A DNA stretch of 64,000 nt. It comes from Saccharospirillum sp. (GTDB lineage Bacteria; Pseudomonadota; Gammaproteobacteria; Pseudomonadales; Natronospirillaceae). Location of the stretch: contig JAGYIL010000001.1 in NCBI GenBank assembly GCA_018402545.1, positions 248,001 through 312,000 of the forward strand, read 5' to 3'. The notes beneath the pieces are model-generated. The model saw only the letters and a program-made list of their open reading frames with translations, was not told where the DNA came from and made no database searches. This document shows, piece after piece, positions 1 through 11,324 of this stretch (position 1 is the first letter of the stretch; each line of letters begins with the position of its first letter). Both the position numbers and the translations under genes were made by a program.

Positions 1-1
1 C

Positions 2-853
<852 letters not shown>

Positions 854-870
854 TCGCGCCGGGGGTAATC

Positions 871-1299
871 ATGGCTATGACAGTACACTGCGACATCGTC
901 AGCGCGGAAGACAGCATCTTCGCGGGGCTGGTTGAAATGGTCGTTTGTGAGGGCGAAAAGGGTGAACTTGGTATCATGCCGGGTCACTTGCCTTTGCTGA
1001 CACGGCTGAACCCGGCACCGGTTCGGTTGATACTGCAGAACGGTTCGGAAGAAGTGTTCTACGTATCCGGCGGCTTCCTTGAAGTCCAGCCGCATGTTGT
1101 GACCATTCTGGCCGATACAGCTCTGCGCGGTGGTGACATCGACATGGCTGCGGCTGAGAAAGCCAAGGCCGATGCCGAGAAGATCATTGCCGATAGAATC
1201 GCTGAAGAAGAATTCGCGGTGGTGGCAGCTGATCTGGCGCGTGCGTCAGCCCAGTTGCGTACCCTGCGCGAACTGAAGCGACTGCGCGGCAATAAGTAA
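871..1299 (+). CDS. atpC: F1F0 ATP synthase subunit epsilon
   Basis: Follows atpD; MTVHCDIVSAEDSIFAGLVEMVV...GELGIMPGHLPLLTRLNPAPVR. Confidence 0.97.
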   Translation: MAMTVHCDIVSAEDSIFAGLVEMVVCEGEKGELGIMPGHLPLLTRLNPAPVRLILQNGSEEVFYVSGGFLEVQPHVVTILADTALRGGDIDMAAAEKAKADAEKIIADRIAEEEFAVVAADLARASAQLRTLRELKRLRGNK

Positions 1300-1319
1300 C
1301 AGGCTTAAGTGGCTTGTCG

Positions 1320-1347
1320 AAAAAGCGACCTACGGGTCGCTTTTTTT
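1320..1347 (+). terminator. Rho-independent terminator after atpC
   Basis: AAAAAGCGACC-TACG-GGTCGCTTTTTTT. Confidence 0.85.
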
Positions 1348-1350
1348 ATG

Positions 1351-1532
1351 CGTCGGAGTTTGGGACTGTAGCATTGGTCCGCGTCGGATGCCGGGTGTGC
1401 CTCTGTGGGGTCGGCTTGAATCCGTCCATGGCGGTCCGACGTCTCGGGCCTAGACCGCAGCATCCATGCTGCGGACTACCCCACAGAGGTAACCCCGGCA
1501 CCCGTCGCTCGCATCGGGCCAACTCTGAAACC
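1351..1532 (-). repeat. Dispersed intergenic palindrome, copy 1
   Basis: Closing stem 1390-1411 / 1478-1499 (19/22 complementary); core CCGCAGCATGGATGCTGCGG...CATGGACGG on the minus strand; same architecture as copies 2-6. Confidence 0.8.
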
Positions 1533-1536
1533 TTGT

Positions 1537-1620
1537 ACTCACTACTAACAGCTCGTGGCTCTCAGCTCGAAGCTCTTAACTCGAAGCTCGCAGCTCACAA
1601 CTCGCAGCTCAGAACTTGCC
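1537..1620. repeat. Degenerate heptamer tandem array (RCTCNNA, about 12 units)
   Basis: ACTCACT ACTAACA GCTCGTG GCTCTCA GCTCGAA GCTCTTA ACTCGAA GCTCGCA GCTCACA ACTCGCA GCTCAGA ACTTGCC in constant 7-nt register. Confidence 0.8.
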
Positions 1621-1682
1621 TCAACCCCCCAAAACCCCGACACTCCCACTCCATAATAAATTCAAACGATACGCGCAGTACT

Positions 1683-2609
1683 ATGACCTCACGCCAACTC
1701 CTGATCGCCATCGGCTTCTCAGCCATGGCTAATTTCTTCTGGGCAACCAACGCCATCGTCGGCAAAATTGCCGTTGTATCGCTGCCGGCTTTTACCCTGT
1801 CCCAGTTTCGCTGGTGGCTGGCATTCTTGCTGATCGCGCCCTTTGGTATTCCGCATATCCGCCGCCAATGGCCCTGGTATCGAACTCACTTCAAAACGCT
1901 GCTGCTGCTCGCCTTGTTGAGTGTCACTCTGTACAACACGCTGCAGTACTGGGCCCTGAAGTACACTCAGCCAGTCAACGTTGGGGCCATGGCGGCGCTG
2001 ATGCCGGTGATGATCTTTATGCTCAGTGCCTGGCTGGGCATTGGTCGGATGAGCGTTGCCCAGTGGCTCACCGCCACGCTGGCTGTGTTCGGTGCCTTTG
2101 TGGTGCTTACGGATGGTCAGATGGCGCTCAGCATTGGTGGCCAGTCGCTGATCGGCGATGGTATTTTCTTTATCGGGTTGATCAGCTGGTCGTTCTATTC
2201 GGTGATGCTGAAGAAGTTGCCGGTCTGGGAAGTGAACAGCGTGGGCATGCTGACATTTTTTATTGGTGTGGGCAGTTTGATGATCGTACCGTTCTGGTTG
2301 AGCGGGGCTTTGCGTGGCGAGATTCTGATACCACCGACTGACTTGTGGTGGACGGTGGCTTATGTGGCGGTGTTTCCTTCGCTGGTCGCGTTCTTCTCCT
2401 GGATCAAGGCGGTGGGGGCCAGTAATGCCAACATTGCCGGGCTGATGATGACCACGGCACCACTGTTCAATGCGTTGTTGACGCTTGTGGTGCTACGTGA
2501 GCCGGTATCGGCGGCGCAGTGGCTGGGCATTGTCTGCGTTATTGTGGGTGTTGCGTTGACTTTGCTGTTGACGCAACTGCGGCAAAAAGCCAAAGGAATA
2601 GCAGAATGA
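1683..2609 (+). CDS. EamA/DMT family transporter
   Basis: Multi-TM protein with two EamA-like repeats; start reassigned to MTSRQLLIAIGFSAMANFFW (supplied ORF extends upstream through repeats). Confidence 0.85.
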   Translation: MTSRQLLIAIGFSAMANFFWATNAIVGKIAVVSLPAFTLSQFRWWLAFLLIAPFGIPHIRRQWPWYRTHFKTLLLLALLSVTLYNTLQYWALKYTQPVNVGAMAALMPVMIFMLSAWLGIGRMSVAQWLTATLAVFGAFVVLTDGQMALSIGGQSLIGDGIFFIGLISWSFYSVMLKKLPVWEVNSVGMLTFFIGVGSLMIVPFWLSGALRGEILIPPTDLWWTVAYVAVFPSLVAFFSWIKAVGASNANIAGLMMTTAPLFNALLTLVVLREPVSAAQWLGIVCVIVGVALTLLLTQLRQKAKGIAE

Positions 2610-3217
2610 GCATTGCGATTAAACAAAGCTACTGGGCGCTGGCGCTGATCTATCTGATTGCCATGCTGGGCTCGCCCTTTGCGTTCGAGTGGGTGATCAA
2701 GGCGGCACCAATCTGGTTGCTGGCCTTTGCTGTGTTACGTGCGTCTTCGGTGCCAGCGAAGCCATTGTTATTAGTGGCTATTCTGATCAGTTCGTTGGGT
2801 GATGTGCTGCTGGAGCTGAACCTCTTTGTGTTTGGGCTCGGTGCTTTTCTGGTGGCGCAGCTGACGTACGGTGTTTTGTTTGCCCGGCGCTTTGCCTGGC
2901 GGCCTGACCGGTTTGCCTGGGTGGTGTTTTTGCTGGTGTGGGCCATGGCGGTGCTGATCTGGTGCTGGCCAAACCTGGCGGCCCTTACGGTGCCAGTACT
3001 GGCGTACATGGTCGCCATCCTGTTCATGGGTGTGTCCGCTTTGAACAGCCGGTTTGCGCTGTATCCGGCGTTTTTTGGGGCGGCGGTGTTTATTCTGTCA
3101 GACTCCCTGATCGCTATTGGCTTGTTCGCGTCGCCGTTCCCGGGGCAACCCTGGGCGGTTATGCTGACTTACTATCTGGCCCAGTTCTGTATTGTGCGGG
3201 CTTTGTTGCGGGATTGA
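2606..3217 (+). CDS. Lysoplasmalogenase-like (YhhN/TMEM86 family)
   Basis: ATGA overlap with upstream gene; MSIAIKQSYWALALIYLIAMLGSP..., SSLGDVLLEL, multi-TM YhhN pattern. Confidence 0.75.
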   Translation: MSIAIKQSYWALALIYLIAMLGSPFAFEWVIKAAPIWLLAFAVLRASSVPAKPLLLVAILISSLGDVLLELNLFVFGLGAFLVAQLTYGVLFARRFAWRPDRFAWVVFLLVWAMAVLIWCWPNLAALTVPVLAYMVAILFMGVSALNSRFALYPAFFGAAVFILSDSLIAIGLFASPFPGQPWAVMLTYYLAQFCIVRALLRD

Positions 3218-3413
3218 AGAAAAGAGTTGCTGGATTGATGAACAGAACGCCATGGTCGGCGTTCGGTTTTGAGTATTAGGCCCTTCTAAAGCGGAGGCGC
3301 GGACCATCGGTTGCCTTTGGCCCGCGTGCGGGGTCAGACTGTCGCTTTAATAACAATAATACACGGCGACCGGTCGGCTATACTGACGTCGGGTCAGCCA
3401 GTGGAGGTTCTGT

Positions 3414-4661
3414 GTGAATCTGATTCTCTATGCCATTCCCGGTTTTATGCTGTTGTTGTTGATCGAGCTGGTCGTCGACTGGCGCAAGAAAACCGGTTAT
3501 TACCGCACCAACGATGCCATCGCCTCACTCAGCACCGGTATGCTCAGCCAGACCATGGGTTTTGCCACCCGGCTGGTGAGCTTTTTGGCTTACGCCACAC
3601 TGTGGGCGGTGTTGCCGCACGGCGAGCTGACCATGACGCCGCTGCTCTGGGTAGTGGCCTTTGTGTTCTATGATTTTTGCTATTACTGGAGCCACCGCAG
3701 TCAGCATCAGATCAATGTGCTCTGGGGAATTCATGTGGTGCATCACCAGAGTGAGGAATTCAACCTCTCTACGGCATTGCGCCAGCCGTTCAATGGCTTT
3801 GTGATCGGCTCGATTTTCTATTTGCCCATGCTGTTTGTCGGCTTTCCACCCGAAGTTATTGTCACTGTCGGTTCGCTGAATCTGATTTATCAGTATTGGG
3901 TGCATACCCGCTTTATCGGCACGCTGGGCTGGTATGAAAAGGTGTTTGTGACACCGATGAACCACCGGGTTCATCATGCCATTAACGACCCCTATATTGA
4001 CCGGAATTTTGGTGGTGTGTTCATTCTCTGGGACCGCCTGTTCCGGACGTACCAGCCGGAGCTGGCGGACGAACCCTGCGCTTATGGCGTACGCAAGCCG
4101 CTGCACAGCTGGAATCCGTTTTTCGCCAACTGGCATGCCTGGGGGCAGCTGATTCAGGATGCCTGGCACGCTCGCAGCTGGAAAGACAAGCTGCGGATCT
4201 GGTTTATGCCCACCGGCTGGCGACCGGAGGACGTTAAAGAAAACTATCCCCTGCCGCGTTGCCTGCCGGACACCCAGCAGAAATTCAATAACGCGCCGTC
4301 GGCCGCTGTCAGTGCTGTTGTGGTCGCGATACACATTGTGCTGATGGGCTGGACTGTCTGGTTCCTGCTGTTCACCAATGACCTGACGTTTGGCCTGGCG
4401 CTGGCGCACTTCGTTCCATTGGGCGGGGGGCTGTATATTAATGGCCGGATTCTGGAGCAACGCAAATACGCTACGCGGCTTGCGGCTGCGTTCTGGCTGC
4501 TTTGTGCCACCTTGCCCTGGTGGGTGTCTGGCTGGCTGTTGCCTGCAGGGCTGGTCGCTGCGCTGTTTGTGGCGTTTGCCGTCACCACGGTTCTGGCGGC
4601 GACCTGGTCACGTCGTAAAGTCTGGGCTGAGAAATCGGTGGATCCGCGCACGCTGGCCTGA
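3414..4661 (+). CDS. Sterol desaturase / fatty acid hydroxylase superfamily membrane protein (alkylglycerol monooxygenase-like)
   Basis: His-box motifs FYDFCYYWSHRSQHQINVLWGIHVVHHQSEEFN and MNHRVHHAIN. Confidence 0.85.
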   Translation: MNLILYAIPGFMLLLLIELVVDWRKKTGYYRTNDAIASLSTGMLSQTMGFATRLVSFLAYATLWAVLPHGELTMTPLLWVVAFVFYDFCYYWSHRSQHQINVLWGIHVVHHQSEEFNLSTALRQPFNGFVIGSIFYLPMLFVGFPPEVIVTVGSLNLIYQYWVHTRFIGTLGWYEKVFVTPMNHRVHHAINDPYIDRNFGGVFILWDRLFRTYQPELADEPCAYGVRKPLHSWNPFFANWHAWGQLIQDAWHARSWKDKLRIWFMPTGWRPEDVKENYPLPRCLPDTQQKFNNAPSAAVSAVVVAIHIVLMGWTVWFLLFTNDLTFGLALAHFVPLGGGLYINGRILEQRKYATRLAAAFWLLCATLPWWVSGWLLPAGLVAALFVAFAVTTVLAATWSRRKVWAEKSVDPRTLA

Positions 4662-4757
4662 TCGCGGCTGGGTTTGTGGCATCCGATCTGGCATTATTTG
4701 AGGTGATTCCGATTGTCAGGCCGGTTAGGCCTTCTGTCACCCAGGTGGGCCTACCTT

Positions 4758-7376
4758 TTAGGTGTTTACCCGCTCCTTTAGCAGTTTTGCGAAAGGTTGC
4801 GGACGGTAGAAGAAGTAGCCTTGCAGTTCGTCACAGCCCAGTTCCGCCAGTAACCTGACCTGGGCTTCGGTTTCTACACCTTCGGCGACCACCGTCAGGT
4901 CGAGCGTATGGCCCAGATCGATAATGGCCTCGACCAGGGCCAGGTGCCTGGGTCCGTCTTCGAGCCGCTGAATAAAGCGCTGATCGATCTTGAGAACGTG
5001 CAGCGGTAGCGCTTGCAACATGCCCAGGTTGGAATAACCGGTGCCGAAATCATCCATGGCAAAGCGAATGCCCATCGACGACAGTTCGGCCATGGCGGCC
5101 AGGGTTGTGTCGGATTCTTCGGTCAGTGAGTGCTCGGTTATCTCGAATTCAACGCGGTGTGCAGGCACATTGGCCTGGTGTATTTCACTGGCGATGAACA
5201 GGCTCAGATTCCGCTCCTCCAATTGCTTGGGCGACAGGTTGATTGATACCACGACGTCATCGTCAAGCTGACCCAGATGCTCACTGAACTCTTCCAGGGC
5301 GCGTCGGATAACCCAGTTGCCGATCTCGACAATCAAATGGCTGCCTTCGGCGATGGGAATAAATTCGCCAGGTGAAACCACGCCCAGTTCATGGCTGTTC
5401 CAGCGCAACAGGACTTCCAGGCTGCGCCAGCGCTGATCGACCCGGTCGACCCGGGGTTGCAGCACCAGGTGAAATTCGTTGTTTTGCAGGGCATAGGGCA
5501 GCAGGCGCAGTATGTCCTGGCGGCGGTCGTTTTCGAGGTTCATCTGGTCGGAGTAGAACTGGTAACTGCCGCGGTCGATCTCTTTGGCCTTGCGCAGGGC
5601 GATCTCGGCTTTCTTGACCAGGCCCTCATAGTCGGTGTCGTCGGTCGGGCTGGTGGCGATGCCCAGCGTTGCGGTAATACTGATGCGCACTTCGTCGATC
5701 TCAATGATCTCGGTGATGGATTTCAGCAGCGTATCGGCCACAAAGATGGAATGGCTGGGGTCTTTCAGGTTTTGCAGGCAAATGGCGAAGGTATCGCCAG
5801 ACAACCGGGCAACGGTATCGCTGTTGCGAATGCAGTACTTGATGCGTTCGGTCAGTTGCTTGAGTACCTCATCGCCAACGGTGTGACCATAGTTGGTATT
5901 GATGGCCTTGAAGTTGTCGAGGTCAAACAGCACCAGCGCCAGGTGGTTCTGATTGCGTTGCGACAGCGAAATGCCCTGCTGTACCTGCTTGCCGAAGAAA
6001 TTCCGGTTGGACGCACCGGTGAGTGAATCGTAGTAGTTCAGCTTCTGCAGCTCGGCCTCGGTCGACTTGATCTCGGTGATGTCGCGCAGCATCCCGGTCA
6101 GTTCCTGGTTGTCGTTTACGGCAATGGTTTGTTCTACCCAGAGCAGGGCGCTCGGGGTAATGATGCGGTGTTCGAAGCGGGCAAAGGGCTGGCTGCCATC
6201 CAGCACGCTCTGGGTATGCATGGTGAAGTAGGGCCGGTCGGGCTCGTAGATGTAGTTGATCATCGCCTCCCGGTTCAACCTGGGCTGATCGGTGCCGAGC
6301 AACTCCATCATCGGGGCCGATAAGGCAAACTGATCGCCAGGCAACGAGGTCCAGGAGCCCAGCCGGCCGAGCCGCTGTGCTTCCAGCAGCTTGCTCTCCT
6401 GAATTTTCAATTGCAGCCGCTCCTTTTCACGCTGACGCATGACGCGGTATTGCGACCCCAGCAGCAAGACGATGAATAGCCAGACCCCAAAGGCCGAAGC
6501 GCGGGTCAACCACAATGTCTGGGTGGGGGTTGCCCAGCCCGCCTGGGGCTCAGCCAGAACCGACCAGGCCAGGCCGCCGTGCTCAAACTGGTTGGATACC
6601 CGGTGACGGCCCAGAGTGCCCTGGCTGAACAAACGGGTTGTGTCTTCACCACGGCTGACGGACAAGCCCAGTTTGAGGTTATCCATACCCGAGACGGCCC
6701 GCGCGATGACCTGATCCAGTGAGACCACGCCCGAAATGATCATGTGTGGCTGGCCGGAGATTGGCAGGCGGTAGACCAGCGCCGTGTCGCCTTGCAGCAC
6801 GTTCAATGGACCAACGATTTTAGCCGTCTGGGTTTCCATCACGTCGCGGATGTCATCGACCTGGTCGGGCACCAGCGCCAGGTTGGTGCCAAGCAGGGCG
6901 AGATTCTGCGGCTCCGGTGGGTAAACGTGGGTGATCATGAACTGGTTGGTGATGGTGGTGTTCAGCAGACTAAACGTCTGCGCCGGAATCAATTGCTGCA
7001 ACCATTGCCGGTAGCGTTCCTGGCTGACATCGGGTTCCGTTGAAACCAGCAAGCTCAGTGCGTCCAGATAGCCCCGGTTGGCGATAAGAGCGGTTTCCAG
7101 TTGGCTGGAAAGGCGACCAATCTGTTCCCTTACGACCTGCTGTTGCTGACTGCGGTCCCGTTCAATCACCAGTACCTCAAACCACTGGGTTACCGGAACA
7201 ACGGTGACAGCTGCAAGCATAGCAAGATGTATTGCCGTTAAATTTCTGCGATAGTAAGCGCTCACTAATAGCGTGATGGCGGCCGCGGCAGCAAGGGCTG
7301 CATCGCCACCCGTTGAGTCTACGAAAAAGGTCGCCAGCAACAGCAACAATGCGGTGACCAGACTCACTACCAGCAT
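4758..7376 (-). CDS. CHASE-PAS-GGDEF-EAL signalling protein
   Basis: CHASE-like HVYPPEPQNLALLGTNL; GGDEF site reads RLSGDTF; EAL site EVLLRW with DDFGTGYSNL. Confidence 0.88.
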   Translation of the reverse strand: MLVVSLVTALLLLLATFFVDSTGGDAALAAAAAITLLVSAYYRRNLTAIHLAMLAAVTVVPVTQWFEVLVIERDRSQQQQVVREQIGRLSSQLETALIANRGYLDALSLLVSTEPDVSQERYRQWLQQLIPAQTFSLLNTTITNQFMITHVYPPEPQNLALLGTNLALVPDQVDDIRDVMETQTAKIVGPLNVLQGDTALVYRLPISGQPHMIISGVVSLDQVIARAVSGMDNLKLGLSVSRGEDTTRLFSQGTLGRHRVSNQFEHGGLAWSVLAEPQAGWATPTQTLWLTRASAFGVWLFIVLLLGSQYRVMRQREKERLQLKIQESKLLEAQRLGRLGSWTSLPGDQFALSAPMMELLGTDQPRLNREAMINYIYEPDRPYFTMHTQSVLDGSQPFARFEHRIITPSALLWVEQTIAVNDNQELTGMLRDITEIKSTEAELQKLNYYDSLTGASNRNFFGKQVQQGISLSQRNQNHLALVLFDLDNFKAINTNYGHTVGDEVLKQLTERIKYCIRNSDTVARLSGDTFAICLQNLKDPSHSIFVADTLLKSITEIIEIDEVRISITATLGIATSPTDDTDYEGLVKKAEIALRKAKEIDRGSYQFYSDQMNLENDRRQDILRLLPYALQNNEFHLVLQPRVDRVDQRWRSLEVLLRWNSHELGVVSPGEFIPIAEGSHLIVEIGNWVIRRALEEFSEHLGQLDDDVVVSINLSPKQLEERNLSLFIASEIHQANVPAHRVEFEITEHSLTEESDTTLAAMAELSSMGIRFAMDDFGTGYSNLGMLQALPLHVLKIDQRFIQRLEDGPRHLALVEAIIDLGHTLDLTVVAEGVETEAQVRLLAELGCDELQGYFFYRPQPFAKLLKERVNT

Positions 7377-7486
7377 GCAGTCTATCCTCGGCTTGGTTAA
7401 GGGTTTTTTCAGTATAGCCCTGATCAGAGGCTGGCGGATACAGCTTCACAGCCCCTGGCGAGCGGAAATGCTGACAGGGTTCGACT

Positions 7487-8885
<1,399 letters not shown>

Positions 8886-8893
<8 letters not shown>

Positions 8894-10409
8894 GGGTTAG
8901 CGTCTCCTGTGACAGATGCTGCAGCGGCAGACTCAACTCCGCCCGAAAACCACCCTGTTCCCCCTGGCTGAGGGTCAGCGTACCGTCGTGTTCGAGTGCC
9001 ACATTATTCACAATGGCCAGCCCCAGCCCGGAACCCTGGCCGGCTGGCTTGCTGGTGTAAAAAGGCTCCAGCAGGGTTTCACTGGGGGCCGTGGCCAGTT
9101 CGTTGCCATCGTCCTCAACGATGAACCGGACCGAGGTGGCATCCGCCGCGATAATGACCCGAACCTGGCTCTGTGCGGCTTGCATGGCGTTGCGCATCAG
9201 ATTGACCAGTGCCAGTACCAGTCGGGATTCGTTGCCGACCAGAGAGGGCAGGTCGGGCGCGATCTCCCACTGAATACCGGCCAGGTGCTCCGGCCATTCG
9301 GAAGACAGGTCGTGCCCTGCCGCCCGGGCGACCGATTCTGGGTTCAGGCGTACCTGAGCGTGACCGTCAGGGCGGCAGTAATCGAGCAGCTGGCGCACGA
9401 TCCGGTTCAGCCGGCTGACCTGATGCTCAATCTTTTGCAGCTGCTCCTGCCCCCGAGCGTCGTCACCAATGTGGTTTCTCAGGCGTCTGGCCCGTCCCGA
9501 AATAACGCTCAGTGGCGCACCCAGTTCATGCGCAATGCCGCTGGCAACCCGGCCAATGGCGGCCATTTTCTCCTGCGCCTGCATGCGCTTGTTCAGTTCC
9601 CGCTGGGATTGCTGATGTTCCCGGACCTCGCGCTCAGCCTGGTCGAGCCCATCGAGCATGCGGTTCAGTGCCAGGCTGATGTCCGCCATTTCACGCGGGC
9701 CCGTCGCCGGCACCCGAATGGAGCGGTCGCCTTCCTCAATGCGGTTCATGGCATAAACCAGGCGTTGCACATGGCGACCAATGCCGCGGTAGTGACCAAA
9801 GACGATGATTATCACCATCAACCCGGCGGCAATAATCCAGGCACCCCAGGAGTAGAGGTTCACCATTCGGTTGGCCTGGTCGAAGTCGCTTTCCAGTCGG
9901 GTGATCTGGATCAGGCCGTTAATCTGTCTTCCGGCACCGTACAAAGGCAGGAATTGGCTGAACAGATCGCGGCCATCAATGGTGCGCGAGCGTTCCTGGG
10001 TATCGCCGGTTTCCACGACGATTTGGGCAACCTGTGAATTGCGCAAGTTGGAATCGGCCGTACCGACAGAGGCAATGCGATTGCCGTCGATGTCGAAAAC
10101 GGTGGCACCGTAGACCCGGCCGATCGAGAAAACCGAGTTAAGGGCGTTCTGGATGTCTGCCTCCTGGCCATTGGCCAGGCTTTCACCAATGGGCAACCTG
10201 ACGGCCCGGGCGACCAGCTCCAGATCCTGCTTGAGCCGTTCTTCCTGCGCCGGTGCAACGGCCAGGTGCAGGCTCAACTGCACCACCAGAGCCGACAAAA
10301 TCAGCAGTGGCATTACCACCCAGACCAGCATCGATAAATGCAAACTTCGTAGTGGACCCTTAAACACGGTTTCTTGTCTCCGATTAAAGCGGTTTTGCGG
10401 CGATGGCAT
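8886..10409 (-). CDS. Membrane sensor histidine kinase (HAMP, HisKA, HATPase)
   Basis: GIAHELGAPLSVISGRARR H-box; GQGSGLGLAIV G-box; overlaps downstream response regulator. Confidence 0.93.
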
Positions 10410-10789
10410 CTGATAACCCCAAGTCGGGTGGTGTATCTAAAGTATACACCATCTCTCGCCCAGGTATCGTGGCAGTGCCGTGCAACAACTGTTAATGCAG
10501 GAAATGAACCAGCGCTCTGCGGGGTAAAGGCTGCCGTTGTTTTGTGTGCAGCGAACAACCTGGGAATGCAACGCTATTGCGGTGCAGGTCAGCAACGATC
10601 CGGACCTCTATGAGCGAAGTCAGGACCAGATGTGAGACAAATGTATACAGAGTGGGTACAAGGTATCCAGTGCAGGCGCCGAATACCTGACCTTTGCAAG
10701 GCACAAAGGAGAGGTCGTGTTTCGAGAAAATGTATAAAATCCTTTAAAATCAGTGGGTTAGTAAATTTCTTTTGCAATTTTCTAATGCC

Positions 10790-10805
10790 TGGCACGATTC
10801 CCGCT
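10790..10805 (+). promoter_or_regulatory. Candidate sigma-54 (-24/-12) promoter
   Basis: TGGCACGATTCCCGCT: perfect TGGCACG -24 element and GG-N10-GC spacing, ~100 bp upstream of the ATG at 10905. Confidence 0.6.
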
Positions 10806-10904
10806 ATTACCAGGTCAACCGGCGAGAAGGGCGTCTCTGACAAACTTAACCCGGCAAATACGTAAACGTTTATACATCAGGTAAGTAAAGTAAGGAGAGT
10901 CGAT

Positions 10905-11246
10905 ATGAGTCACTTAAAATTGTTGGTAGCCGGTCTTACTCTGGTCGTTGCCGCTGCATTGTCTCCTGCAATGGCTGAAGATGGTGCTGCTAGTGTGGAC
11001 GACGCTCAACTGGAACAGTTTGCTACTGCCCTGACCGATGTGCGGGATCTGGGTAACGAGTATTCCGAGCAGATCGCGTCTGCTGAATCTCAGGAAGACG
11101 CTCAGGAGCTGCAACAGGAAGCTCAGGTTGAAATGGTCGCTGCCGTTGAAGATACCGGTATGACGGTTGAAGAGTACAACCAGATTGCCGAGCAGATGAG
11201 CCAGAACCCCGAGTTGATGGAACGTGTTCAGGCGATGCTGCAGTAA
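10905..11246 (+). CDS. Small secreted DUF4168-like protein
   Basis: Signal peptide MSHLKLLVAGLTLVVAAALSPAMAE; TVEEYNQIAEQMSQNPELMERV pattern. Confidence 0.75.
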   Translation: MSHLKLLVAGLTLVVAAALSPAMAEDGAASVDDAQLEQFATALTDVRDLGNEYSEQIASAESQEDAQELQQEAQVEMVAAVEDTGMTVEEYNQIAEQMSQNPELMERVQAMLQ

Positions 11247-11279
11247 TCGTCTCGACTGAGACTGGTTAGCATTGAGTCC

Positions 11280-11306
11280 AAGCCCGCCAGAGTGCGGGCT
11301 TTTTTG
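11280..11306 (+). terminator. Rho-independent terminator
   Basis: AAGCCCGC-CAGAGT-GCGGGCTTTTTT. Confidence 0.85.
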
Positions 11307-11324
11307 TGCGTGGCGCCCCGGCGC

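Noticed and set aside
1537-1620. CRISPR-like array
   Set aside because: Units are 7 nt with no spacers; a tandem microsatellite-like array, not CRISPR. No CRISPR array or cas gene was seen in the window.
1314-1682. N-terminal extension of the EamA ORF through the palindrome and heptamer array (MSKKRPTGRFFYASE...)
   Set aside because: It crosses the atpC terminator, a palindromic repeat and a tandem repeat; a good internal start (MTSRQLLIAIGFSAM) matches the EamA family N-terminus.
3525-4460. 311-aa minus-strand ORF
   Set aside because: Antisense to the fatty acid hydroxylase gene, which has clear His-box motifs; typical GC-rich shadow ORF.
8916-10037. 373-aa plus-strand ORF, and similarly 7604-8539 and 5391-6026
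   Set aside because: Antisense to well-supported histidine kinase, NtrC-type regulator and GGDEF/EAL genes; composition not protein-like.
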